Below are positions 48,344 to 57,410 of a stretch of DNA of 64,000 bases, piece after piece. The DNA lies in the NCBI GenBank assembly GCA_021792135.1, contig JAJYVF010000009.1, positions 1 through 64,000 on the forward strand, read 5' to 3'. Every line of letters begins with the position of its first letter. Position 1 is the first letter of the stretch. The position numbers and the translations under genes are program-made. Source of the DNA: Acidobacteriota bacterium. GTDB lineage: Bacteria; Acidobacteriota; Terriglobia; Terriglobales; Acidobacteriaceae. The notes under the pieces were generated by a model that was not told where the DNA came from, did not search any database, and was given only the letters and a program-made list of their open reading frames with translations.

Positions 48344-49813
48344 ATGAACGCGATATCCGCAGGCAGCGCAACAACTTTCCTCTCAGTCCTGATTCTTGCA
48401 GCCGCTCTGCCCGCGCAGACGACCGGTGCAGCAGCTTTCCTGGCCCCCATTCCCGGGGCTTCGAAAGTGCGCATCGTTCGCCTCAGCGAGGTCAAGGGCG
48501 AAGTTCAGGCTGACCGCAACACCGGCAGCGGTTTCGAGCCCGCCATGACCAATCTGCCCGTCGTGGAGCGGATGCGACTGCGCACCGGTGACGGCGTCGC
48601 CGAAGTCGAATTCGAGGACAACAGCACCCTCCGGCTCGCGCCTAACTCGATGGTCGATTTCCCGCAACTGGAGCGTCTCCCCTCCGGCGCCACCGTTTCC
48701 TCCGTCGATGTGCGTGGTGGAACGGCTTACGTCAGCCTTGAAAAGACAAAGGGGAACGAGTTCAATCTCCTCTTCGGCCCGCAGGAGCTCGCTCTCGGTC
48801 CTGCCACCCATATCCGTCTCCAGATGGAGGGTCAGCGGGCGAAGCTCGCTGTGCTGGACGGTCCGGTGCAGGTCGGCAACACGGAAGTCCCCCACAAGAA
48901 GACCATTACCTTTGACCTCCAGGGCCAGAGCCAGCCGACAGTGGCGAAGAATGTCGCGGAGGAACCCTATGACACCTGGGACAAGGATTCGGCCGGGTAT
49001 CACGCCCGCGCGGCCACGGTAAGCGCGCTGAGCAGCACACCTTATGCCTATGGCCTCAACGACATGGCGTACTACGGCAGCTTCATGGATGCGGGCGGCT
49101 GCGGCATGATGTGGCGTCCCTACTTTGCCGGTGCGGGCTGGGATCCCTATTCAAACGGCGCCTGGGCCTGGTACCCCGGGGGTGGCTACTCCTGGGTATC
49201 TCCCTATCCCTGGGGATGGACTCCGTATCATTTCGGCAGCTGGATGATGTGCCCCGGCATGGGTTGGGGATGGCAGCCCGGCGGTGCCTGGAGCGGCATC
49301 AACAACACAGCCCTCGTGGTGCGTGCCGGGCCGGGGCACTACGTCCTTCCCCCCAGTCATCCGCCTCGTCCAGGCGCACCCACCATGGCCGTGGTCAACA
49401 TGAAGCCTGCGGTCTTTTCGCAGATGACCCGGGCAGACTCCTTCGTTTTCCGCAAAGGCTCAGCGGGGCTGGGTATTCCCCGCGGCGCGCTGGGCAATCT
49501 GAACCACTTTTCGCGTGAGGTGAACCGGCACGGCATTGCGACCACTCCGGTCTATGTCAGCCTTCCGCGTTCCGCCATGCCCGGAATGGCGGGTGGCAGA
49601 ATCTCACCCTCTGCCCTGAATGCCGCTTCTATCCACCGTGGCTATGCAATGCCTCAGGGAGGAGTGTATGGGCGCGGCGGCGGCGTGGGCGCGAGGGGCG
49701 GGTTCAATGGCGGCGCCGGGCACGCCAGTGCATCTCCGGGTGGATCCTCCGGAATGTCGTCTGCCGGCATGGGCGGTGGGCACGCGTCGGCCGGCGGCGG
49801 CCACGGGCATTAG
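48344..49813 (+). CDS. FecR-domain/DUF6600-like exported protein, Gly/His-rich tail
   Basis: A 489-residue secreted protein. After a signal peptide (FLSVLILAAALPAQ), a FecR-like beta-domain spans about 40-200 (VRIVRLSEVKGEVQ, DGVAEVEFEDNSTLRLAPNS). A Trp/Tyr/Gly/Pro-rich block follows (about 250-315, with WRPYF, GWDPYSNGAWAWYPGGG, PYPWGWTPYHFGSW), like proteins annotated DUF6600. The C-terminal region is Gly/Ser/His-rich (about 420-489), ending HASAGGGHGH. A strong AAAGGAGG precedes the ATG. It is probably an envelope-exposed binding protein; no enzyme motif is seen. Confidence 0.75.
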   Translation: MNAISAGSATTFLSVLILAAALPAQTTGAAAFLAPIPGASKVRIVRLSEVKGEVQADRNTGSGFEPAMTNLPVVERMRLRTGDGVAEVEFEDNSTLRLAPNSMVDFPQLERLPSGATVSSVDVRGGTAYVSLEKTKGNEFNLLFGPQELALGPATHIRLQMEGQRAKLAVLDGPVQVGNTEVPHKKTITFDLQGQSQPTVAKNVAEEPYDTWDKDSAGYHARAATVSALSSTPYAYGLNDMAYYGSFMDAGGCGMMWRPYFAGAGWDPYSNGAWAWYPGGGYSWVSPYPWGWTPYHFGSWMMCPGMGWGWQPGGAWSGINNTALVVRAGPGHYVLPPSHPPRPGAPTMAVVNMKPAVFSQMTRADSFVFRKGSAGLGIPRGALGNLNHFSREVNRHGIATTPVYVSLPRSAMPGMAGGRISPSALNAASIHRGYAMPQGGVYGRGGGVGARGGFNGGAGHASASPGGSSGMSSAGMGGGHASAGGGHGH

Positions 49814-49934
49814 AAAAGCAGCGGCCGGCGGGTCGCGGAGGATTCACCGGCCCTGCTGACCCTCTCAGGATCCAGCGACAATTCCGAGCGGGCCGGAGCA
49901 GGCCGGTTCCGCCTTCGGAAAGCTCCGCGCCGCT

Positions 49935-50765
49935 TCATGATCCCCCCGTCGATCCTGTTCCGCCTTTCTGAAAAGCCATCCCGCCGACGGGAACCAGCAG
50001 GCCGCCATCGACGGTCAGCGATGCTCCTGTGATGAAGGAAGCCCAGTCACTGGCAAGGAAGGCAATCGCGCGCGCCACTTCCTCCGGGCGTCCAATGCGT
50101 CCCAGCGGATGCGCCTGGCGGCAGGCCTCAAACACGGATTCCGGATTGGGGTTCAGACTGGCTGCCCAGTGCACCATGGGCGTGTCGATGGTTCCCGGCA
50201 GGACGCAGTTGGCACGCACGTTCCGATCGGCAAAATCGAGCGCGATCGATTGGGTGAGGCCTGTCAGCGCGTGTTTCGCAGTTACGTAAGCGGCGGAATT
50301 TGCCACTGCCGCCAGGCTCTGTACGGAGCCCACCAGCACCATCGAGCCTCCGCCGGCTGCCAGCATATGAGGCAGCACGAATCGGGCGGCGTGAAAGCAT
50401 CCGTTGACGTGGATGTTCAGCGTCTCCTGCCAGACTTCCATGCTGGTGGAAACCACATCGCCGTAGCGCTGGATTCCCGCACAGGCAGCCAGCACATGGA
50501 TTCCCCGATGTTGCCCGGCCGCCGCCTCCACCGCCCGCTCCACGCTGGCTGCATCGGCGACATCGCAGGCATGAAAGCTGGCTGTATGCCCGGCAAAGAC
50601 GAGCCGGGCCGCCAGATCCTTCCCGTGCTCTTCGCTGCGATCGAGGATGGCCACACGCGCTCCCAGCTCGCAGAGCAGCTCTGCCGTTGCCGCTCCGATC
50701 CCCATGGCGCCGCCCGTTACCACCGCGGTCCGGTTGGCAAAATGAATGCTGTTCGTTGATTGCAC
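49935..50765 (-). CDS. Short-chain dehydrogenase/reductase
   Basis: A 276-residue SDR. It has the nucleotide-binding TGGAMGIG, ACAGIQRYG in place of NNAG, the Ser in VGSVQSLA, catalytic Y-x-x-x-K in AYVTAKHAL, and C-terminal FITGASLTVDGG. A polar tail after residue 258 is extra. The start is a GTG at 50765 with GGAG six bases upstream. The next gene (GH38-like) is divergent, but nothing in the context fixes a substrate; a sugar or polyol is plausible. Confidence 0.85.
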   Translation of the reverse strand: MQSTNSIHFANRTAVVTGGAMGIGAATAELLCELGARVAILDRSEEHGKDLAARLVFAGHTASFHACDVADAASVERAVEAAAGQHRGIHVLAACAGIQRYGDVVSTSMEVWQETLNIHVNGCFHAARFVLPHMLAAGGGSMVLVGSVQSLAAVANSAAYVTAKHALTGLTQSIALDFADRNVRANCVLPGTIDTPMVHWAASLNPNPESVFEACRQAHPLGRIGRPEEVARAIAFLASDWASFITGASLTVDGGLLVPVGGMAFQKGGTGSTGGS

Positions 50766-50906
50766 AGTTGCTCCGGTGAAGCGGGTATTTCCGGAAATTC
50801 CTCCGGCGCTCCCCGCTTACTATAATTGGCGGCGGACTGCGCCGGCTCCTTTCCGGGGCCGGCAGCGCGAACTGAACTTCCACATCCCACGAGGACAAAG
50901 CACATC

Positions 50907-53900
50907 GTGACTGCGAAAACACTGCGGGGCCTGCGCGTACTTCCTCTTCTTCTGCTTCTTTTTCCGGGCTGGATGCTGTACGCCGCTCCGCAGGCTGACG
51001 GAGCGCGTCCGGTTTTTCAGATCGGAACCTTCGACCGCTCCTCCTTTGAGTTCGATCCGGGCGATCCGCAGCATGCGGTGCGGTTCGTGGTGGGGCAGAG
51101 CAGTCCCGATAAAGACTGGTACGCCAGGCAGCCCGCGGAGCTGCAGTCGCGGCCTACTCCCGCCACAGCGCCGCGCGCCATCGTTTTCAGCCTGACGGCC
51201 GCGCCGGAGCACGCATATCGCTTCCACGCCGCGCTGCTGATCGAGACGGCCTCCGTGCCGGCGCTTCTGGTGGAGATCGACGGAAAGCGCGGCCTCTTCT
51301 ACCTGCACCCGCAGCTGGACTACAGCAACGGCGATCAGGGCGATTCCTTCTATCCCGCCTTCTCGCACGCCGACGTGGAGTTCACGTTTCCGGGCAGCTT
51401 TCTGCACCGGGGTGAAAACACGATTCAGGTCCAGGCCATCGAGCAGGCCGACCAGGTCGTCCCTGAAGCCAGCATCACCTGGGATGCACTGGAACTGGAC
51501 GGCATGGCGAAGCGCGGCTCATCGTCTTCCTCCGCCCTGATCGAGCCGACAGTCTTCTTCCGGCAGCAGGGGCAGCAACTGGATGAGGAGGTCGATGCCT
51601 TCATTCGCTCCGACCAGCGGCTGAGCCCGGGCAGCAAAGTCGATCTGCGGATCGCCGGCAAGTCGTACCGTGAGACGCTCGAGGGGGAGCACGAGTTCGG
51701 CGAGGAGAAGGTGATCTTCCAGGTCCCGGAGTTTCCCGCGCACTCCCAGGCGCAGCTTGCCTGGCGCGCAGCCGGCCATGAGCAGCACGAGAGCCGCTCT
51801 CTCGATCCGCAGAAGAAATGGACGCTGTATCTCGTCCCGCACATCCACCTGGACGTTGGCTACTCGGACTATCAGGGCAAAATCGCGGCCATCCAGAGCC
51901 ACGCGCTCGATGAAGCTCTGCGCATGAGTGCCGAGCATCCCGCGTATCGCTTCAGCACCGACGGCGAGTGGAACTTCGAGCAGTTTGCCCGCACGCGCAC
52001 GCCCGCCCAGCAGCAGCGGGCCATCGAGGCGATGCAGCAGGGAAAGCTGTTTGTGCCCGCCGACTATGCGAACCTGCTCACGGGATTCCCCACGGCCGAG
52101 ACGCTCATCCGCTCGCTCTATCCCGGCGCCGACCTGAGCCGCGCGCACCACACGCCCTTCAACTACGCCACCATCACGGACGTTCCTTCGTGGTCGTGGT
52201 CGTATGCCTCGATCCTGGCTGCGGCTGGCGTTCATCAGCTTCTGGGCGGCAGCAATAACTACCGCGCGCCGGTCCTGCTGCAGGGTAGGTTGAACGAAGA
52301 TTCCCCGGTGTGGTGGGAAGGGCCGGATGGCGGCAAGGTCCTGCTGTGGTATTCACGCATTTACCTGCAGATGCAGATGCTCTTCGGGCTTCCGCCCGTG
52401 ATCGACGTCGGACGTGACATCGTTCCGCTGTTTCTCCAGATGTACGAGCATCCTGGCTACCACGCCGACGCAGCCATCCTCTACGGCAGCCAGGTCGAGA
52501 ATACCGATCTCTTCCCGCAGCAGGCTGTATTTGCCGATCAGTGGAATGCGCAATACGCCTTCCCCCACATTCAGTACTCCGGCTTCCATGACGCACTCGA
52601 GGCCATCCGGAAGCAGTTCGGCGACACTATCCCCACGATCCGCGGAGATGGCGGCCCGTACTGGGAGGATGGCATCGCCTCCGATGCTTACTATGCCGCC
52701 ATGGAGCGCTGGAACGAAGCCCGAGGCCCCTCAGCCGAGAAGCTGGCCACGCTCACCGGTCTCATCAGCCCGATTCTCAAACCCGACACCGGGGACCTGA
52801 ACCGCATGTGGAAGGACATGGTGCTGATGGACGAGCATACCTGGGATTCCTGGAACAGCATCTCCGACCCGCACAGCAGGGAAGCCGTCGAACAGCTGAA
52901 GGTGAAGGACCAGTATGCGGTGAACGCCGCGGCTCTCGCGGACTTCATCGTGAAGGACAGCCTTGCCACCCTCGTGCAGCATATCCCCGCGGCGCCCGGC
53001 AGCCTGGTGGTCTTCAATCCGCTGAACTGGCAGCGCGATGGGCTCGTTTCCATCGATCTGGACCGGGGGCAGCAGATCGTCGATCCGGCAACCGGAAAGA
53101 TGGTGCCGTATGAAGATCTGGGTGGCGACAGCAACCTCCGGCACATCCAGTTTGTCGCGTCCGATGTTCCCGCCGTGGGCTACAAGGTCTATACGCTGAA
53201 AGATGCGCCCGAGAACTCACAGCAGACGCCGGCAACCAGCCAGACCACGGTCCTTGAAAACTCCTGGTACCGGGTCACGCTCGACCCTGCCAGCGGTTCC
53301 ATCCGCAGCATCTATGACAAGCAGCTTGGGCGTGAGCTGGTCAACCAGCAGGGCCCCTGGCGCTTCGGCGAGTATCTCTACGTAACGGGAGGCGGCAAGG
53401 CTCCCAACACCATCCTGCAATACAGCCACGTGTATCCGAAGCCGCAGTTAGACGTTCATCCGGCAACCGACGGCAAACTCATCTCGGTGGCCCGGACGCC
53501 CTGGGGGCAGACGGCGCGCATGGTCTGCGAGTCCACCAACACGCCTTCCATCACCACCGAGATACGGCTCTTCGACAAAGAGAAAAAGATCGAACTGATC
53601 GAGGACCTCGACAAGAAGGAGGTGGACACGAAGGAAGCCGTCTATTTCGCCTTCCCCTTCGCCATGGATCACCCGCAGTTCCAGTACGAGATCCAGAACG
53701 GCGTCGTCGACCCCGCCAAAGATATGTACCCAGGAGCCGGCCACGAGTGGTTCTCCGTGCAGCACTGGGTTTCCGTCCAGCAGGATGGGGTCTCCGGGAC
53801 CGTGATGCCGCTCGATGTGCCGCTGGTCACGCTTGGCGACATCAATCGCGGCGAGTGGCCCGAAAGCTTCGGCAACCGGTCCGGCACCATCTTCTCTTAC

Positions 53901-54443
53901 GTGATGGATAACTACTGGGACACGAATTACCGCGCCGGCCAGGGAGGTCATTTCCGGTTCCATTACATCGTCACCAGCGCGGCCTCGACCGCTCCGGCGG
54001 AGCTAAGCCGCGTGGGATGGGAGGAGGTCACGCCGATCGAGGCCGATCTCGTCACCACGCAGGACAAGGCGCTGACGCGGCATCGGGTCAACGGCACCAT
54101 GCAGTACCCCGATCCTGCCGAACAGGTCAGCCTGCTGCACATGAACCCGGCCCTCGATCCAACCAGGGAGAGCTTCCTGCACGCAGACGATCCGGATCTT
54201 GTGCTGACAGCATGGAAGCCCGCTGAAGACGGCAACGGCACGATCCTGCGCTTCCTCGATCTCGGCGGCAGCACCCGAACCGTGACCGTGGAAACGCCAT
54301 CGCTGACCGTGAGCCACGCCTGGCGAACCGACGCGGTCGAGAGAGATCAGCAGGAGCTGCCGCCTGCCGGGAGCAGGGGATTCCAGTTCACCGTCCATCC
54401 GCATGAAATCGTAACCGTGCGTGTGGCTGGTTCCCAGCCCTGA
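50907..54443 (+). CDS. Secreted glycoside hydrolase family 38-like alpha-mannosidase
   Basis: A 1178-residue exported protein. After the signal peptide (LRVLPLLLLLFPGWMLYAAP), an N-terminal beta-sandwich (about 35-200) resembles the carbohydrate-binding module next to polysaccharide lyase family 4 enzymes. The GH38 catalytic region begins with LVPHIHLDVGYSDYQGK (about 308-324), whose H-x-H-x-D binds zinc in family members, and includes GEWNFEQF and WSWSYASILAAAG. The C-terminal half holds the usual GH38 beta-sandwich domains. It probably releases mannose or related sugars from glycans. A GTG start at 50907 follows GAGG; earlier in-frame codons are not signal-like. Confidence 0.8.
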   Translation: MTAKTLRGLRVLPLLLLLFPGWMLYAAPQADGARPVFQIGTFDRSSFEFDPGDPQHAVRFVVGQSSPDKDWYARQPAELQSRPTPATAPRAIVFSLTAAPEHAYRFHAALLIETASVPALLVEIDGKRGLFYLHPQLDYSNGDQGDSFYPAFSHADVEFTFPGSFLHRGENTIQVQAIEQADQVVPEASITWDALELDGMAKRGSSSSSALIEPTVFFRQQGQQLDEEVDAFIRSDQRLSPGSKVDLRIAGKSYRETLEGEHEFGEEKVIFQVPEFPAHSQAQLAWRAAGHEQHESRSLDPQKKWTLYLVPHIHLDVGYSDYQGKIAAIQSHALDEALRMSAEHPAYRFSTDGEWNFEQFARTRTPAQQQRAIEAMQQGKLFVPADYANLLTGFPTAETLIRSLYPGADLSRAHHTPFNYATITDVPSWSWSYASILAAAGVHQLLGGSNNYRAPVLLQGRLNEDSPVWWEGPDGGKVLLWYSRIYLQMQMLFGLPPVIDVGRDIVPLFLQMYEHPGYHADAAILYGSQVENTDLFPQQAVFADQWNAQYAFPHIQYSGFHDALEAIRKQFGDTIPTIRGDGGPYWEDGIASDAYYAAMERWNEARGPSAEKLATLTGLISPILKPDTGDLNRMWKDMVLMDEHTWDSWNSISDPHSREAVEQLKVKDQYAVNAAALADFIVKDSLATLVQHIPAAPGSLVVFNPLNWQRDGLVSIDLDRGQQIVDPATGKMVPYEDLGGDSNLRHIQFVASDVPAVGYKVYTLKDAPENSQQTPATSQTTVLENSWYRVTLDPASGSIRSIYDKQLGRELVNQQGPWRFGEYLYVTGGGKAPNTILQYSHVYPKPQLDVHPATDGKLISVARTPWGQTARMVCESTNTPSITTEIRLFDKEKKIELIEDLDKKEVDTKEAVYFAFPFAMDHPQFQYEIQNGVVDPAKDMYPGAGHEWFSVQHWVSVQQDGVSGTVMPLDVPLVTLGDINRGEWPESFGNRSGTIFSYVMDNYWDTNYRAGQGGHFRFHYIVTSAASTAPAELSRVGWEEVTPIEADLVTTQDKALTRHRVNGTMQYPDPAEQVSLLHMNPALDPTRESFLHADDPDLVLTAWKPAEDGNGTILRFLDLGGSTRTVTVETPSLTVSHAWRTDAVERDQQELPPAGSRGFQFTVHPHEIVTVRVAGSQP

Positions 54444-54458
54444 CGATCCGGACAACAG

Positions 54459-54482
54459 CCCGGCCGAGTGGCATCGGCCGGG
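54459..54482 (+). terminator. Hairpin after the GH38-like gene
   Basis: CCCGGCCGA (54459-54467) and TCGGCCGGG (54474-54482) form a perfect 9-bp stem with a 6-base loop, 16 bp after the GH38 stop. No T-run follows, so it may be a weak terminator or a Rho-type boundary. Confidence 0.55.
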
Positions 54483-54561
54483 AGCGCTGGTTGACGAAGC
54501 CGCCCCGGGGTGACAAGATGGCTCGCAGCCGGTCGACAATCCCCCCATGGAGTCAAGCGAG

Positions 54562-55029
54562 ATGGACGTCAATAATTTCACGTACGACAGTACCGGACTT
54601 GCTCTCACCGAGCAGTCTGAAGGACTCAGCCTCACTGCCTATCAGGACCAGGTGGGCGTCTGGACCATTGGCTATGGTCACACCGGCCCCGACGTGGTTC
54701 CGGGCATGACCATCACCCGGGAACAGGCCCAGGAGCTTCTCCAGAAAGACATCGCTTCCGCCGCGGCCTGCGTGAACCGCTGCGTCACCGTTCCGCTCAA
54801 CCAGGACCAGTTCGATGCCCTGGTGGACTTCGTCTTCAACCTCGGCCCAGCCGCTTTCGAAGGATCCACGCTGCTCCGCGACCTGAACGCCGGCAACTTC
54901 TCCGCTGCCGCCTCGCAGTTCGAACTGTGGGATCATGCCGGCGGAGCGGTGGTCGCCGGGCTGCTTCGTCGCCGCCAGCAGGAAGCCGCGCTCTTCGAGT
55001 CCGGCACCGCCGCCGCCGAATCCGCGTAG
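54562..55029 (+). CDS. GH24 (phage-type) lysozyme
   Basis: A 155-residue T4-lysozyme-like muramidase. Counting from the ATG at 54562, the catalytic triad E20, D29, T35 fits E-x8-D-x5-T in EGLSLTAYQDQVGVWTIGYG. The helical region with LNQDQFDALVDFVFNLGPAAF is typical. No signal peptide is visible, so export would need a holin or lysis. GGAG nine bases before 54562 supports this start over an ATG at 54547. It may be a domesticated endolysin: no phage structural or holin gene lies nearby. Confidence 0.88.
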   Translation: MDVNNFTYDSTGLALTEQSEGLSLTAYQDQVGVWTIGYGHTGPDVVPGMTITREQAQELLQKDIASAAACVNRCVTVPLNQDQFDALVDFVFNLGPAAFEGSTLLRDLNAGNFSAAASQFELWDHAGGAVVAGLLRRRQQEAALFESGTAAAESA

Positions 55030-55080
55030 TCTCCGGGCCCCCGCGTTATCGTGTATGTGCTTTGCCAGGGAGATCCTGTC

Positions 55081-55578
55081 ATGTCGGCAGCCCCAGAGGC
55101 CGTGCCCGCCAACGTTGCCCTTGCCACCGCCCGCCCCGATCCGGCAGACGTTACGATGGAGCGCCTCGACGATCAGATCGCCTGGTATGACCGCAAGAGC
55201 CGTTCCGCCCGCCGATGGTTCAAGCGCATCAAGATCATCGAGATTCTCGGCGCCGCGCTCATCCCGTTTCTTGCTGTCCTGACCTTCCCCCGGGAAAAGC
55301 TGGTGACCGCCGCGCTCGGCGTTCTCATCACCATCCTCGAGGGCCTGCTGCACCTCAACCAGTACCAGCAGCTCTGGAGCGACTACCGTTCCACCTGCGA
55401 AGCCCTGAAGCACGAAAAGTTTCTGTATCTGGGCCACGCCGGCCCCTACGCGAACGCCGAGAACCCGCATGCCATGCTGGCCGAACGCATCGAGTCGCTC
55501 GTTTCCCAGGAGCACGCCCAGTGGAGCGGCATCCAGCAGCAGGCCGGCAAAGCTGCTCAAAGCCAGACGACGGCCTGA
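55081..55578 (+). CDS. DUF4231-type membrane protein
   Basis: A 165-residue protein with two closely spaced hydrophobic segments (IIEILGAALIPFLAVLTF and VTAALGVLITILEGLLHL) flanked by charged helices. The layout DDQIAWYDRKSRSARRWFKRI, two helices, then YQQLWSDYRSTCEALKHEKFLYL matches the DUF4231/SLATT-like small membrane families. Relatives of the SLATT superfamily are proposed to form pores in stress or defence settings. AGGGAG precedes the ATG at 55081. It follows the lysozyme gene by 51 bp. Confidence 0.75.
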   Translation: MSAAPEAVPANVALATARPDPADVTMERLDDQIAWYDRKSRSARRWFKRIKIIEILGAALIPFLAVLTFPREKLVTAALGVLITILEGLLHLNQYQQLWSDYRSTCEALKHEKFLYLGHAGPYANAENPHAMLAERIESLVSQEHAQWSGIQQQAGKAAQSQTTA

Positions 55579-55634
55579 AAATCCCTGATCCGCCCAACCT
55601 GCGCCGCTACCCGGCTTCCGGTCCCGAAACCGAG

Positions 55635-55745
55635 TCGCCGTTTTCGCATCATGTGAGGTTTGTTGGCGGAGGGCACAACATCTGGCGAGGTTTGCTTGCG
55701 GGCAGCTGAGGAACGTGCGAGGGACGGGTGACGCGAAAACGGCGA
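55635..55745. ncRNA. Candidate structured element bounded by a 13-bp inverted repeat
   Basis: TCGCCGTTTTCGC (55635-55647) is the exact reverse complement of GCGAAAACGGCGA (55733-55745). Between them, GAGGTTTGTTGGCG and GAGGTTTGCTTGCG form an imperfect direct repeat. The closing stem suggests a folded RNA of about 110 nt, or a miniature inverted-repeat element; the flanks show no target duplication. No coding frame is convincing here. Neither strand can be preferred. Confidence 0.4.
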
Positions 55746-56009
55746 TCCGGGCCAGACCTTATAAGACGTTTCCCAGGAGTCCCGGGGATGCTTTTCCCAC
55801 AAAGATTTTCCTTTTCCGGCAGATCAGGCCCATTCCTGGCAGAGACTGCGCCGGCTGCGGTGCCGGAAAATCGCCTTGCAGCGCGAGAATTCCGGTTCGT
55901 GTCCGGAGACGAAGGCGCGAAGCAGCAGAATGAAAATTTGAGAGGAAAGTGGAGGGACTGGGATGCGCGGGGGGAAGCCGAGAGCCTCTGCCCCGGCGTC
56001 CCGGTGGCT
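55746..56009. other. Intergenic remainder with a second inverted repeat
   Basis: This stretch up to the YfgM-like gene holds no supported gene. TTTTCCGGCA (55812-55821) and TGCCGGAAAA (55861-55870) form a perfect 10-bp inverted repeat with a 39-base loop. It may be the leader of an RNA, a terminator region of the minus-strand gene at 56010, or an operator. Confidence 0.35.
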
Positions 56010-56723
56010 TTACTTCAGACTTTGCAGTTTCTGCGTGGCGATCTGGGCCGCCTGGCTCCCTTTGTCCTGATCCTTGATCTGCGCATAGATCCGCCGCGCC
56101 TCGCCGGGCTGGTTCGTTGTTTCGTACAACTGCGCAAGCTGCAGCTGCGCCTCGGATTTCGGAACCGTCGTGGTTGGATGCCGGATCAGATCCTGAAAGA
56201 CCGAAACCGCCTGCGAAGTCTTTCCCGATTGCAGGTAAGCGTTGGCCAGGGCCATCTTCGCCAGAGCCGCCAGGCTGCTGCCGTGCGAGTGGGATGCCTT
56301 TTCGAGATCGGCTTCGGCATTCGCCTGCTGGCCCATGTCCAGTTCGGTGATCCCGGCGAAGTAGCGCGCCATCTCTCCGGCCCGCAGCCAGCCATACCGG
56401 TCGGCGGCCTGGCGGAAGATCGGGTTGGCCGCCCTGGCGCGCTCGGCGGCGGTGGCGTAGGTCTTATCACCCGGCGCGGTCGGCTGTCCCGGCTGGGTCA
56501 GCGGCGTCTGGTAAATGTCCATCGCCTGGCCCAGCAGCCGATCGGCTGCGGCGGTACGGTTTTGGTAAACCACGATGCCCGCCACAAGCGCGCCGATGAC
56601 CAGCACCGCCACGATGGACCAGCGGATGACGGAGTTACGGTGCTCGCCGAGCCATTCCACACCGGAGGTGGCGGCAAGAACGAACTGATCCTGTTTAAGC
56701 GCGTGACGGGTTTGTGTATCCAC
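56010..56723 (-). CDS. YfgM-like membrane-anchored TPR protein
   Basis: A 237-residue protein with a cytoplasmic N-terminus, one membrane span (SIVAVLVIGALVAGIVVY, about 36-53), and a periplasmic TPR region (ADLEKASHSHGSSLAALAKMALANAYLQSG, then EAQLQLAQLYETTNQPGEARRIYAQIK). The layout matches the TPR_21/YfgM family, which acts as an ancillary SecYEG or periplasmic chaperone partner. The start is a GTG at 56723 with GGGGA six bases upstream. It is followed on the plus-strand side by the DksA-type gene, also minus strand, upstream. Confidence 0.8.
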   Translation of the reverse strand: MDTQTRHALKQDQFVLAATSGVEWLGEHRNSVIRWSIVAVLVIGALVAGIVVYQNRTAAADRLLGQAMDIYQTPLTQPGQPTAPGDKTYATAAERARAANPIFRQAADRYGWLRAGEMARYFAGITELDMGQQANAEADLEKASHSHGSSLAALAKMALANAYLQSGKTSQAVSVFQDLIRHPTTTVPKSEAQLQLAQLYETTNQPGEARRIYAQIKDQDKGSQAAQIATQKLQSLK

Positions 56724-56862
56724 TGATTTCCCCGAACGTCCTTTTGGGCGGGAAGTTGCGTCGGCGCGGATCGCGGCGCGCCTTCGCTCAAGACAGGTTC
56801 AGTCTACCACGCGGAAGAAACAGGAGCCCCGGGACCACCCCGGACCGGCCGCGGCGGTGCCT

Positions 56863-57267
56863 TCAGGCCGCCCGGACCACGTCCTCGATCTGGCCGGCCT
56901 CAATCTTTTCCTGACATTCGATGCAGTACGGAGTCCATGGCAGAGCTTCCAGCCTCTTCTCTCCGATCGTCTGCCCGCAGTGCAGGCACTCGCCGAAGGT
57001 GCCATCCTGCAGCCGCTCCAGCGCCAGCCGCACCAGGGTCAGCTGGCTGTGGCCCTCGGTGCCCTGGCTGAAGATCATCTCCTTCTGATAGGAGAAGACG
57101 GCCTGGTCGGCCACATCAAGGGTGTCCTCCGCCACTTCCTGACGGCCCTGTTCGGCCGCAGCCAGCATGCTGTGTTCCAGTTGCTTCTGGTGATGGCGAA
57201 GCCGTTCTTCAAACCGCCGCACTTCCAGGTGGGGAGAGGGGTTGTTCACTGAGCAAGGCTCCTGCAT
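56863..57267 (-). CDS. DksA/TraR-family zinc finger protein
   Basis: A 134-residue transcription regulator. An N-terminal coiled-coil helical hairpin (about 15-85) precedes a C4 zinc finger with cysteines in CLHCGQTIGEKRLEALPW and TPYCIECQEKI. Family members insert into the RNA polymerase secondary channel and modulate ribosomal and stress promoters. The ATG at 57267 is preferred over a TTG three codons earlier. The tip residues of DksA (DXXDXA) read DTLDVADQA here. It is divergent from the gene at 57524. Confidence 0.85.
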   Translation of the reverse strand: MQEPCSVNNPSPHLEVRRFEERLRHHQKQLEHSMLAAAEQGRQEVAEDTLDVADQAVFSYQKEMIFSQGTEGHSQLTLVRLALERLQDGTFGECLHCGQTIGEKRLEALPWTPYCIECQEKIEAGQIEDVVRAA

Positions 57268-57410
57268 GATCGACAACCGTCGGATTAACAGACAATCATT
57301 GGACGCAGGAAGTGCCCCAATATTTGTTTAAACTTTTTGCCCTCTTCCAACCTTTTTTGCACGGCGGCCGGCCCCTTTTCTGCCGCTCCCACCCTTCCCG
57401 CCCGGCGGGC

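Noticed and set aside
55920-55960. GAGGAAAGTGGAG string as the start of RNase P RNA
   Set aside because: Only the first bases resemble the GAGGAAAGUCC core of RNase P; the remaining conserved regions are absent.
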